From JAENVU01 sp963765075 (GTDB taxonomy: Bacteria > Actinomycetota > Acidimicrobiia > IMCC26256 > JAENVU01), in contig CAVXVA010000008.1 of assembly GCA_963765075.1 (NCBI GenBank), positions 62,001 to 126,000 on the forward strand: a stretch of 64,000 nucleotides of DNA, in the 5' to 3' direction. Below are positions 26,239 through 35,307 of this stretch, one piece after another. Numbering within the stretch: position 1 is the stretch's first letter; each line of letters opens with the position of its first letter. Both the position numbers and the translations under genes were made by a program. The notes beneath the pieces were generated by a model, which was not told the DNA's origin, searched no databases, and saw nothing but the letters and a program-made list of their open reading frames with translations.

Positions 26239-27459
26239 CTACTTCGTCGAACCGATGGCACCGGCCCAGCGAGTCTCGGGTGCGATCGTCGGCCCGGGCA
26301 CGGTCGAACTCGCAGCGGTGAATGGTGGTGAGCCCACGATGTTGTTCGACTGGGTGATGTCGACGTTGCCGCCGCGGTCCAGGACCGCGGCCTTACCGCC
26401 GCGGAAGTTGTTGCCGGACACCGCGACGTGCGTCGCGCCCTTGACCGACACTCCGGCGAGCCAATGGCTGGGCTGGAGCCGTTGCGTGTTGCCGCGCACC
26501 TCGATGTTGCTCACGTCCCGGAACACCATCGACGCGCCGGCCCCACTCACGATGCCATCGGAGGTGTTGTTGATGATGTGGTAGTTCCCCCGGGCGCCGG
26601 GGGCCGCATCGACGAAGATCTGCATCACTTTGCCGTGGAGACGGTTGCCGACGATGTTGATGTTGTCCATCGGCGCGAACGGCGCGCCGACGCTGGCGAA
26701 GAAGAACAGACGACCTTTCCCGATGTCGTTGTTGCGGATCGTGACGTTCTTGGACGCCCACGTCGGGAACGACGGCTCCATGTCGATGGTGGAGCGGCGC
26801 GTCTCGCTGATGGAGTTGCGTTCGAAGACGATGTTCGTGCCGTTGATGGTCCAGCCCTGGCGGCCGTTGCGGGTGAACGTGGAGTCGCGCACGGTCAGGC
26901 CGGTCGTCGCGGCCCCGACGAAGACGAAGTCGCCATAGACGTCGGACATCGTGATCCGTTCGACGAGCATCGTCTGGGCGCCTTGGATCAGGAAGCCGTG
27001 CTGGGCTTCGAACCGCGGTTGGTAGGCGAGGTCGCCGCGCCCGGCCGCGGGGTTTGCGCCGATGACCACCATGTTGCGGACGGTCAGGCGGGAGCCGCCG
27101 CCGAACTGCCACATCGACCGCATTCGGATCTTGGTCGGGTTCACGAGTTCGGAACCGTTCGTCACCGCCCGGAACGTGGCGTGGTTGCCCTCCAGGACGA
27201 GACCGATGCGGTCCACGACCAGCAGTGTCCCGTCCACGCGGTAGCAGCCGTTCGGCGCGAACGAAAGGGTCGTGTTGGCCGGAGCGGCGGCGATCCAGCG
27301 GTTGAGTTCGGCGGTCACGTCCCGGGAGCAGTCGGACGCGATGCTCGCGGGCGCACTGATGATGACGGCCCCGCTCGCCGAGGGCACTCCGAGGGCACCC
27401 GCCAGGCTCATCGCCACGACCATCCCAATTGCACCGATTCCGTACTGCCGACTCCGCAT
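26239..27459 (-). CDS. Secreted right-handed beta-helix protein
   Basis: A 406-residue exported protein with a signal peptide (IGAIGMVVAMSLAGALGVPS, cleavage near ASG-AV). From about residue 75 it consists of short repeated turns such as NHATFRAVTNGSEL, ERITMSDVYGDFVF, KNVTIRNNDIGKGRLF and DNINIVGNRLHGKVM. Such asparagine-ladder coils are the signature of right-handed parallel beta-helix (pectate-lyase-like) folds. These usually bind or cleave polysaccharides; no catalytic residues can be assigned here. It is divergent from the GT39 gene at 27544, sharing an 84-base intergenic region. Confidence 0.85.
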   Translation of the reverse strand: MRSRQYGIGAIGMVVAMSLAGALGVPSASGAVIISAPASIASDCSRDVTAELNRWIAAAPANTTLSFAPNGCYRVDGTLLVVDRIGLVLEGNHATFRAVTNGSELVNPTKIRMRSMWQFGGGSRLTVRNMVVIGANPAAGRGDLAYQPRFEAQHGFLIQGAQTMLVERITMSDVYGDFVFVGAATTGLTVRDSTFTRNGRQGWTINGTNIVFERNSISETRRSTIDMEPSFPTWASKNVTIRNNDIGKGRLFFFASVGAPFAPMDNINIVGNRLHGKVMQIFVDAAPGARGNYHIINNTSDGIVSGAGASMVFRDVSNIEVRGNTQRLQPSHWLAGVSVKGATHVAVSGNNFRGGKAAVLDRGGNVDITQSNNIVGSPPFTAASSTVPGPTIAPETRWAGAIGSTK

Positions 27460-27543
27460 GCTGGTGGTATCGGCAGGTTGACCGGATTTTCTGAAATCAC
27501 CAGCCGTTCCCTGGGATCGTCGGCCGCCTACGATCGGCGAACC

Positions 27544-28869
27544 ATGACACGACCGCACGCAGCCCGGTGGTTCTGGTGGGCGCTGGTCGCGATGGCCGTG
27601 CTCGGGTTCGCGGTACGCCTCACCTACATCCTCGTGTCCCGCCAGGACATCGACTTCGGCGGCGACGCGCGCTTCTACCACCTCGGTGCCAATTTGTTGG
27701 CCGACGGCAAGGGATTCACGTCGCCGTTCGTGACCGGACACGCGGTGCAAGCCGGGGAGCATCCGCCGCTGTACCTGGTGTACCTCTCGTTTGCCTCCTG
27801 GCTGGGCTTCACCAGCACGTTGTCGCACCTGGTGTGGTCCGCGTTCCTCGGTACCGGAACCGTGGTCGTGATCGGTGTGGCCGGACGCGAGATCGGAGGG
27901 CCCCGTATCGGCATTGTGGCCGCGTTCTTCGCGGCGGCGTATCCGAACCTGTGGATCCCGGACGGTTCGTTGATGGCGGAGTCGATGGCGATCTTCGCGA
28001 CCGCCGCCGCGATCCTGTTCGCCTACCGGTACTGGCACGAGCCGCGATGGTGGCGGTTGGCCCTGGTGGGGATCGCAAGCGGCGCGGGCGCGCTGAGCCG
28101 ATCCGAGTTGATCCTCATCGTCCCGCTCATGGTGATTCCGCTGGCACTGCTCGTCCCCGGGGAACGTCGCCGCGACCGGTGGGTCGCGATCGGAGCGGGA
28201 GCGATGGCCGCGCTCGTGGTCATGGCTCCGTGGCTGGTGTTCAACCTCACTCGCTTCGAGAAGCCGGAACTGTTGAGCACCCAGTTCGGTCCGCTGCTGT
28301 CGTCGGCCAATTGCGATCAGATCTGGAAGTCACACCACACCAGCTATTTCTCCATCGACTGCACGAAACAGATCGAGGTGCGCTCGATCCGGCCGGGAAT
28401 GGACCAGTCGGAACAGGATGCCGTGTACCGAAAAGCGGCAATGCAGTACATCTCCGACCACCTGGGTGACCTGCCGGCCGTGGTCGCCGCTCGGTTGGCG
28501 GCCAGCGTGGGGCTGTATCACCCGGGACTGCAGATCCGGATCGATGGAATTATCGAGGGCCGCGGTGTCGGAATGGCCCGAATTGCCTGGTTCTCGTTCT
28601 GGGCACTCGGCGGGCTGGCGGTTATCGGCGCGGTCGTGCTGCGCCGACGGCGTTCGGTCCCGGTCTTTCCCCTCTTGGTGCCACCGGTGATGGTGGTCGT
28701 GACCGTTGCCCTGACCTATTTCAGCACCCGATTTCGGGCTTCGGCGGAGGTGGCCATCTGTCTCCTGGCCGCGGTGGCCATCGACGCGGCGATCACGCGC
28801 TGGGGGCCCTCGAAACCCCACTCGGATCCGCCGCTCGATCTCACGGGAATTCCTGGTCGGCGACCATAG
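27544..28869 (+). CDS. Glycosyltransferase family 39 membrane protein
   Basis: A 441-residue protein with a typical GT-C layout. A first transmembrane helix (WWALVAMAVLGFAVRLTYIL) is followed by the acidic loop DFGGDARFYHLGANLLADGK (about 38-57) and a second conserved loop GEHPPLYLVYLSFASWLG. About nine to ten membrane segments follow. It probably transfers a sugar from a polyprenyl-phosphate donor on the outer face of the membrane to protein or glycan. The ATG at 27544 has TACGAT nine bases upstream and no clear ribosome-binding site. It precedes the giant secreted Fn3 protein on the same strand. Confidence 0.85.
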   Translation: MTRPHAARWFWWALVAMAVLGFAVRLTYILVSRQDIDFGGDARFYHLGANLLADGKGFTSPFVTGHAVQAGEHPPLYLVYLSFASWLGFTSTLSHLVWSAFLGTGTVVVIGVAGREIGGPRIGIVAAFFAAAYPNLWIPDGSLMAESMAIFATAAAILFAYRYWHEPRWWRLALVGIASGAGALSRSELILIVPLMVIPLALLVPGERRRDRWVAIGAGAMAALVVMAPWLVFNLTRFEKPELLSTQFGPLLSSANCDQIWKSHHTSYFSIDCTKQIEVRSIRPGMDQSEQDAVYRKAAMQYISDHLGDLPAVVAARLAASVGLYHPGLQIRIDGIIEGRGVGMARIAWFSFWALGGLAVIGAVVLRRRRSVPVFPLLVPPVMVVVTVALTYFSTRFRASAEVAICLLAAVAIDAAITRWGPSKPHSDPPLDLTGIPGRRP

Positions 28870-28889
28870 ACAGGCCTGCGCCGGTGTCC

Positions 28890-28895
28890 TAGCAT
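28890..28895 (+). promoter_or_regulatory. -10-like box in a leader shared by two giant surface genes
   Basis: TAGCAT is part of CCTAGCATCCC, followed by TTTGGGA and TGGGGGG before the start codon. The gene starting at 41537 on the other strand has CCTAGGATCCC, TTTGGGA and TGGGGGG in the same order (TAGGAT at 41573-41578). Confidence 0.35.
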
Positions 28896-28939
28896 CCCCT
28901 CAGGTTTGGGAAGAGTTGTCTCTTTGGGGGGCGTGGGCT

Positions 28940-31900
28940 GTGCCTACTGCGACGCGCGGATTTCGCCGCACTGGATTTCGACGCATTGGATTGCCGACGA
29001 TGGTGGCACTCCTGGTCGGAGCATCCCTCACGCCGGTGGTGATGTCCGAGAGTGCAGGTGCGCTCAACGTGCCGACCGAGCCCCGCAACGTCACGGCCGT
29101 CGGCGGCCGCACGACGGGGAACATGACCGTGTCGTGGTTGGCGCCCGCCAACGCGAACGGCAGCACCGTCATCCGATACCTGATCTCGACGTCGACCGAC
29201 GGAGGCCCCTTCGACACACCGGTCGACTACGGCAAGCTCAAGAAGCGCCTGGTGCCCTGCGCGGGAGTGACCGGGTGTGATTTCCGGGTCTACGCGACCA
29301 ACGCGGCCGGTACGAGCGGGCCGAGCAATCTCGCGAACGGTGTCTGGGCGGTGCCCGGCAAACCGACGCTGCGAACAGTCATCGGCGGTCCGGCGGTCGG
29401 CAAGATGTCGATCACGTTGTCGCCGCCGGCGAGCAACGGTGGAAAGGACATCACCGGCTACCTCTACGACGTGCAGGTCAACGGCACCGGGTTGTGGTCG
29501 GGTCCCTACGCGCTCACCGGCGTCTCGCCACGAACTGCGAACTGCACCTCGGTGAACCCGGCCGGCGGTTGTAAGTACCGGGTCTACGCCGTGAACTCGG
29601 TGGGCACCTCGCTCGCGAGCAATCTCATCTACGGCCTCTGGCAGGTGCCTTCGGTCTCGCAAATCACGACCCTGGTCCCGGGGCGGCCGGCGGCCTCCGC
29701 GACGGTCGGGTGGAACGAGCCCCAGAACACTGGCGGACTCGCGGTGACCTACAGCTATGAGGTGTCCTCGGACGGCGGACCGTGGGTGGCAGGGGCATCG
29801 GCGCTCCCGACCTCGCCGCGCAAGGCAATCGTCGAGTGCCCGGCCACCAACAACTGTTCGTACCGGATCACCAGTCACAACGCGAAAGGCAACGGTCCGG
29901 CAGGGAACCCCACCAGCACCGCGTTCAACCCACCGGGCGGGGTCACTGGCCTGCTGGCCTCGGTGGCCAACGTCGCGAACCTGAACCTGGGTTCGGGCGA
30001 CCCCACCGTCACGGCGCTCTGGACGGCGCCGGGCAACCTCGGCGGATCTCCGATCACCGGCTATCAAGGCCGGGTGTGCATCGGGAACTGCGATGAGTCC
30101 GATCCGGCCTGGGCCAGCGCGTCCGTCGTGTCGCTCGGACTGACCAACACATGGTCGACGCCGTGCCCGGCGAACCAGGTCACGTGTTCGTACCAGGTTC
30201 GGGGTGTGAATGCCGTCGGCGTTGGCGCGTGGGGCAAGTCGGTCCGCCTGTCGCCCTTCGCCGTGACGAATGTGACTGCCGTTGCCGCGCCGCCGGCGGG
30301 CAACGTCGGCATCGCGTGGAGCGGTCCCGCGGAGGTCGGGGCGGGCATCGATCACTACACCCTGTTCCGGTGTGTGACGACCACGGGCTGTTCCAACAAC
30401 GCCAACTGGGCCGACACCGGCCTCGTCATTCCCGGCAACGTGTTCAGCGCCGTGCACAACTGCGGTCAAGGCATCTCGTGCACCTACAAGGTCGCGGCGA
30501 GCGAGATCGGCTCGGGGGCATCGAGTTCGAGTTCCGCGGCTTCGGTGGCGAATGGGTCGACGTTGCCCGACGCGCCGTCGGCGTTGACGGCCACCACCAA
30601 TAGTTCGACCATCGGTGCGGTGGATCTGAGCTGGACGGCACCGGCGAACAGCGGCTCCTTCCCAGTCTTGGACTATGTCTTCGAGCGCTCCATCAACAGC
30701 GGCCCGTTCTCGGCTCCGATTTCGACCGGGAGTGCGAGCACGACCTACACCGACACCGCATGCGGCGCGAGCAATGCCTGCACGTATCGCGTGTCGGCGG
30801 TGACCACGGCGGGTACCGGTTCGGCCTCGAACACCGCTACGGCCGAAGGCGCCAACGTTCCGTCGGCGCCGCCGAACCTCACCGCGACGCCGGGTGTGAG
30901 CCTCGGCGGCGTTGACCTTGCCTGGCAGACGCCCGTCGACAACGGCGGTCGTCCGGTCACCGGGTACTTCCTCGAGCGTTCGTTCAACGGTGGAACGACC
31001 TGGCCCGACACGTTCACGTTGGGCACGTCGCTGTCCTACGCGGACGGCACGTGTGGTCAAGGCGTGACCTGCACCTATCGGGTGTCGGCGATCAACTCGC
31101 TGGGCACCGGCGCCGCGTCGAACACGGCGACGGCGACCGGAACCAATCTGGGCGCGCCGCAGAGCCTGACCGCAACCACCTCGACTCCCAATGGAGTCAG
31201 CAACCTCGGCGGCGTCGACCTCTCGTGGAGCCCGCCGGCCACGAGTACCTACCCCATCGCGTCCTACGAGTTCCGCTACCAGTCCGACACCGGTTCGGGC
31301 TTTGGCGCCTTCACCGCCTGGGCGTCGACCGGTACGGGGACGGGGACGGCGTTCACGCACATCTGTGCGGTCGGGAACGTCGACACGACGTGCCGCTACG
31401 AGGTGCGGGCGATCGACACCCAGTCGAGCACCAGTGTGCCGAGCAACCAGGCCACGGCCGCGGGGTTGACCGACCACGTCGCGCCGACGGTCACGATCAC
31501 CACTCCGGCCAACAACTCGGCGGCCCAGTCCACGACCCCGACGATCTCGGGTACCGCTGGGAATGGCGTGGGTGACAGCACCACGGTCGACGTCACCGTG
31601 AAACTCGGATTGTCGACGGTCCGCACGTTTGCGGTGACCCGATCGGGCACTGCCTGGCTCGTGGGCGCGACCGAGTGGGCGGCGGGTTCGCCGGCCTCGT
31701 TGGCCGATGGCACCTACACGGTTGTTGCGACCCAGGCCGACTGGGCCGGGAACACGGGCACCAGTAACACCCGGACGTTCACGGTCGATAACAACGCTCC
31801 GACGGTGAACGTGACGGCACCCGCGGTGGGTGACCTCTACAACTCGTCGGGCACAACCTTCAACACCGGTTCACTCCTGACCTGGGGTGGCTCGATCACG

Positions 31901-33691
31901 GGAACCGCATCCGACGGTGGCTCCGGCGTCGCCAGCGTGCAGGTGAGCATCCGACAGGACGCCACCGGCTTGTACTGGAACGGTTCGTCCTTCGCCGCGG
32001 CGTCGGAGAATCTCATCACGGCGACTGGTACCACCTCGTGGAGTCTGAGCTTCCCGATCGGGAACTTCCCGGCCGGTGGTGCCTACACCGTGCGCGCGGT
32101 CGGTACCGACAACGCGGCGAACGTCAGCGCGGGAACCAGTAAGACCGCGTACATCGACGAGAACCCGAACGACACCGTGTACGTCGCGACCACCGGGAAC
32201 GACGGCAACAGTGGTTTGACGCCGGCCCTGCCGAAGGCCACGATCGGCGCCGGCTTGATCGCGGCGCAGGCCAACAGCCGGAGCTTCGTCGCCGTGGCCG
32301 GTGGTTCCTACGGGGCCCTTTCGATTTCGGGAGCGTCGTACGGCAACAACAAGCTTGTCGCCGGCGGGTACAGCTCGTCCACGTGGTTGCGGGCGGCGCC
32401 GGGCACCAACACGGTGACGGTCTCGGCTGCGGGCACCGCAGTCCTGATCGACGGCAAGACCGGGAACACCCTGCAACAGCTCACAGTCAGCGCGACCAAC
32501 GCCGGTCTGGCCGCGGGCGACAGCGTGTATGGCGTTCGCCTCATCAACACTGCCACCGGTACCAACCTCGAACGGGTGACCGTGACTGCCGCCAACGGCG
32601 CTGCGGGCACAGCGGGTACCAATGGATCGGGGAACGCGGGGACGGCCTCCAACGGTGGTGGCGGCGGCGGCGCCTGTGGGAACTGTGGGACTCGCGGTGC
32701 GGCGGGCTCGTCCGGTGCAGGTGTCGGCGGTCGTAACGGCGGTGGCGGCGGCCTAGGCGCTCCCGACAGCAACACCGCGGGGAACGCCGGGACCAACGGC
32801 ATCGTTTCCGGCGGCGGTGGCGGGAACGGCGGCGCCGGCGGTGGAAGCAACGGCTCGTGTAACGACGCCTTCGGTGGGGCCGGTGGTAGCCGCAGCACCG
32901 CGACGACGGCCGGTTCGGCCGGTGGCGCCGGCACGGCGGGCGCGATCAACCTGACCTCCGGTGGGACCACCTGGAACGGTGGCTCCGCGGGCGGGTCCGG
33001 CTCCGCGGGCGGCAACGGCCACGGCGGTGGCGGCGGCGGTGGCGGTGGCGGCGACTCCGGTTCCTTCATCAGCTGTTCGGCAGACGCCGGCGCAGGTGGC
33101 GGTGGTGGCGGCGGTGGCGGTGGCGCGGGTACGGGCGTCGGCACCGGTGGTGGTCCCGGGGGTGGATCGTTCGCCCTCTATGTCGTCGGCAACTCGGGTG
33201 CCATCCTCACCAACTCGACCCTCACGTCGGGTACCGGCGGTGCCGGTGGAGCTGGCGGCACGGGTGCGGCCGGTACCGCCGGCGGCTCCGGTGGCAATGG
33301 TGGTAACTGCGATACCGGCCAGGAAGCCGGTTCCGGTGGCGGCGGTGGTGGCGGCTCCGGCGGTGGCGGTGCCGGAGGCGGCGGCGGTGGCGCGGCCGGC
33401 CCGAGCATCGTCGTCTACGAACACGGCACTGGGACCGTGACGCTGTCGGGGACCAACTCGCTCACCAAGGGCACGAGCACGGGTGGCTCGGGTGGCTCGG
33501 GTGGCTCGGGTGGCTCGGGTGGTGGCGCCGGCATCCGCGGAAACTCGGCTCGAGTCGAGGGCAACAACGGCAACGGTTGCTATGCCGGATTCGATGGGGC
33601 CGCGGGAGCGACGGGCTCGACGGGCTCGACGGGAACCGCGGGTCAGTCGGCGAGCCTGAAGAGCTTCATCGACACTGTCCAGACGCCATAG
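28940..33691 (+). CDS. Giant secreted Fn3 / beta-helix / glycine-rich surface protein
   Basis: About 1583 residues. An N-terminal signal-anchor segment (MVALLVGASLTPVVMSESAG) is followed by eight fibronectin-III-like units of about 90 residues (typical turns VTWSW-like strands, GYLYDVQVNG, CTYRVSAVTTAGTGSASN). Then come two Ig-like domains (APTVTITTPANNSAAQ; NNAPTVNVTAPAVGDL) and the start of a beta-helix (DTVYVATTGNDGNSG). The last 350 residues are glycine-rich, with evenly spread cysteines. GTG 28940 is preferred because GGGGGG lies about eight bases upstream; a TTG at 28916 is possible. The stop is four bases before the next gene, so an operon with the lipoprotein and the FG-GAP protein is likely. 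Probably an adhesin or sheath component. Confidence 0.85.
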   Translation: MPTATRGFRRTGFRRIGLPTMVALLVGASLTPVVMSESAGALNVPTEPRNVTAVGGRTTGNMTVSWLAPANANGSTVIRYLISTSTDGGPFDTPVDYGKLKKRLVPCAGVTGCDFRVYATNAAGTSGPSNLANGVWAVPGKPTLRTVIGGPAVGKMSITLSPPASNGGKDITGYLYDVQVNGTGLWSGPYALTGVSPRTANCTSVNPAGGCKYRVYAVNSVGTSLASNLIYGLWQVPSVSQITTLVPGRPAASATVGWNEPQNTGGLAVTYSYEVSSDGGPWVAGASALPTSPRKAIVECPATNNCSYRITSHNAKGNGPAGNPTSTAFNPPGGVTGLLASVANVANLNLGSGDPTVTALWTAPGNLGGSPITGYQGRVCIGNCDESDPAWASASVVSLGLTNTWSTPCPANQVTCSYQVRGVNAVGVGAWGKSVRLSPFAVTNVTAVAAPPAGNVGIAWSGPAEVGAGIDHYTLFRCVTTTGCSNNANWADTGLVIPGNVFSAVHNCGQGISCTYKVAASEIGSGASSSSSAASVANGSTLPDAPSALTATTNSSTIGAVDLSWTAPANSGSFPVLDYVFERSINSGPFSAPISTGSASTTYTDTACGASNACTYRVSAVTTAGTGSASNTATAEGANVPSAPPNLTATPGVSLGGVDLAWQTPVDNGGRPVTGYFLERSFNGGTTWPDTFTLGTSLSYADGTCGQGVTCTYRVSAINSLGTGAASNTATATGTNLGAPQSLTATTSTPNGVSNLGGVDLSWSPPATSTYPIASYEFRYQSDTGSGFGAFTAWASTGTGTGTAFTHICAVGNVDTTCRYEVRAIDTQSSTSVPSNQATAAGLTDHVAPTVTITTPANNSAAQSTTPTISGTAGNGVGDSTTVDVTVKLGLSTVRTFAVTRSGTAWLVGATEWAAGSPASLADGTYTVVATQADWAGNTGTSNTRTFTVDNNAPTVNVTAPAVGDLYNSSGTTFNTGSLLTWGGSITGTASDGGSGVASVQVSIRQDATGLYWNGSSFAAASENLITATGTTSWSLSFPIGNFPAGGAYTVRAVGTDNAANVSAGTSKTAYIDENPNDTVYVATTGNDGNSGLTPALPKATIGAGLIAAQANSRSFVAVAGGSYGALSISGASYGNNKLVAGGYSSSTWLRAAPGTNTVTVSAAGTAVLIDGKTGNTLQQLTVSATNAGLAAGDSVYGVRLINTATGTNLERVTVTAANGAAGTAGTNGSGNAGTASNGGGGGGACGNCGTRGAAGSSGAGVGGRNGGGGGLGAPDSNTAGNAGTNGIVSGGGGGNGGAGGGSNGSCNDAFGGAGGSRSTATTAGSAGGAGTAGAINLTSGGTTWNGGSAGGSGSAGGNGHGGGGGGGGGGDSGSFISCSADAGAGGGGGGGGGGAGTGVGTGGGPGGGSFALYVVGNSGAILTNSTLTSGTGGAGGAGGTGAAGTAGGSGGNGGNCDTGQEAGSGGGGGGGSGGGGAGGGGGGAAGPSIVVYEHGTGTVTLSGTNSLTKGTSTGGSGGSGGSGGSGGGAGIRGNSARVEGNNGNGCYAGFDGAAGATGSTGSTGTAGQSASLKSFIDTVQTP
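32613..33654 (+). repeat. Glycine-rich coding tract
   Basis: Low-complexity GGN/GGC codons encode long glycine runs broken by G-A-G, G-S-G and isolated cysteines (ACGNCG, SCNDAFG, FISCSADAG, GNCDTG, NGCYAG). A perfect nine-base unit, GGTGGCTCG, is repeated four times near 33482-33520. The tract resembles PE-PGRS or silk-like tails in style but not in family. Confidence 0.85.
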
Positions 33692-33695
33692 CTCC

Positions 33696-35307
33696 TTGGT
33701 CGGCGGCCGCGGTCTCCTGGTGGGAGGCCGCGGCCGCGCGATCGGTCTGTCGGTAACGGTGCTGGTGCTGGTCGCGGCGTGTTCGAGCGGGAGCGCGCGA
33801 ACCTCGAACCGGCCTCGCGCGCCGGTGAGCCCGGTTCCTCCGGTCACGGTCGTGGGCGCGGCGCCGAGCGACTCCGCTCTCCGGGCTCCCGCGGCGCGAG
33901 GCGCGACTGCGCTCCGCTCGTTGCTGGGGCAGATGGATCCGGCATCGTTGTCGATCCCCGACTACCTCGCGAGACGGTACGGATGGACCGAACTCGCCGA
34001 TGCCGGCGACCAGGCCCGCCGCATGCTGGCCGCGGGCGGGAATCGCTCCGGGTCGGTGGCCCTCGATCGGCTGGTCGAACCCGAAGCCCGAGCGCCCCAG
34101 CCCTCCGATCTTCGCGGGGTCCCGGGCTACGAACTGGCGATCGCGCGGGCGTTGTATTGCCACGACTCCACGCTGGCGTCGGACAGGCAGCCGTTGCCGA
34201 CCCTGATCCGGCACGTCGCCGGCGACGGTGGGTATTCGTTGACCCATGCGGCCGTGGCCCTCGGCGATCGCGCGCGAGCAGCGATGCTTCTCAGCCGCGG
34301 CGGTCGAAGACATACGGCATGAGCTTGTTCGCGCGCTGCGCACCGAGATCGACGCGGCGACGATCGTGGACGACCTCGCGATCGAACGGCTCGCGATGCT
34401 CGCCTTCCTCGGTGAGCAGTTGCCAGATGTGCCGTTGCGGTCGGTGGTCGCGGCTCAGCGGCCCGACGGGTCGTGGGTGGATCCGACGAATCGCGTTCCG
34501 AGCTGGCATCCCACGATGCTCGCCGTGTGGGCCCTGTCGGCGGCCGCCGATCAGGGAGCGCCGGTGCCCTTCCTGGCCGAGGCTGCCGGGGACACGACGA
34601 GGTCGGGGGCGGCGGGCAACTCGCGTAGCACCGCGCCCTTCACGGCCGCCGAAGCTCGGCGCCGAACCCGGCTCGATCGGTCCGACCGCGCTGCGCTCGC
34701 CCGCCTGAGTCGTGATCCGGCGCCGTCGCGTCACGACCGGAACGACATGGCGGCCGACATGGAACTGGTCGGGCCGGTGCCCTCCCGTACGCCGACCGAC
34801 CCGGCCGAGGCTCGACGCTTCGAGTCAGACCTCGCGGCGGCGCGCCAGGCCGGGGCCAGACTCCATTCGCCCGCGGCGGCGACTCGGGCCGGCTACCGCC
34901 TGGCCAGCCGATTCCTTCCTGGCATCGGCACGCACTGGGTCGACTGGTCACGCGTCACGGAGCCGTTCTCCGCGCGCTCGCCGGCCATGCTGCTGTTCGA
35001 CGGGAATGGGAACGACGCGAAGCTCGCGGGTCTGAGCTACTTGGTCCGGTCCCGAACTGCACCCGCCGGATTCACCGCCGGCGGCGCTCCGTGGCACCGT
35101 CACGAGCATCTGTGCATCGTTAACGGCGTCCTGGTCGCAGAGCACGCGACGGGCTCGAGTTGCGCCCGGGCCCGGGGAGCGTTGCTTCCCGGCCGCGACT
35201 TGTGGATGCTGCACGTCTGGATCGTTCCGGGTCATGAGAACCCGTGGGGCATGTTCGCACCGATGAACCCCGACCTCTGCGACCCCGTGAGCCCCTGTTC
35301 GCCATGA
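33696..35307 (+). CDS. Lipoprotein with alpha-toroid-like and WHxH domains, single frameshift
   Basis: About 536 codons in two frames. The start (TTG 33696, or GTG 33720) leads into a lipobox, VLVLVAACSSG. The N-terminal half is helical, with GGYSLTHAAVAL and later RSVVAAQRPDGSWVDP, resembling an alpha/alpha-toroid (terpene-cyclase-like) fold. Removing one G at 34263-34264 joins VALAIAREQRCFSAAAVED and unites both halves. The C-terminal 130 residues carry LSYLVRSRT, WHRHEHLC (35092-35115), LHVWIV (35209-35226) and FAPMNPDLC, the same pattern as the lipoprotein at 20898. Its stop overlaps the next start (ATGA), so it is coupled to the FG-GAP lipoprotein. Confidence 0.7.

Noticed and set aside
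33482..33520. Direct repeats of GGTGGCTCG looking like a small array
   Set aside because: They are tandem codons for Gly-Gly-Ser in a glycine-rich protein, with no spacers; not a CRISPR array. No cas genes are present in the window.
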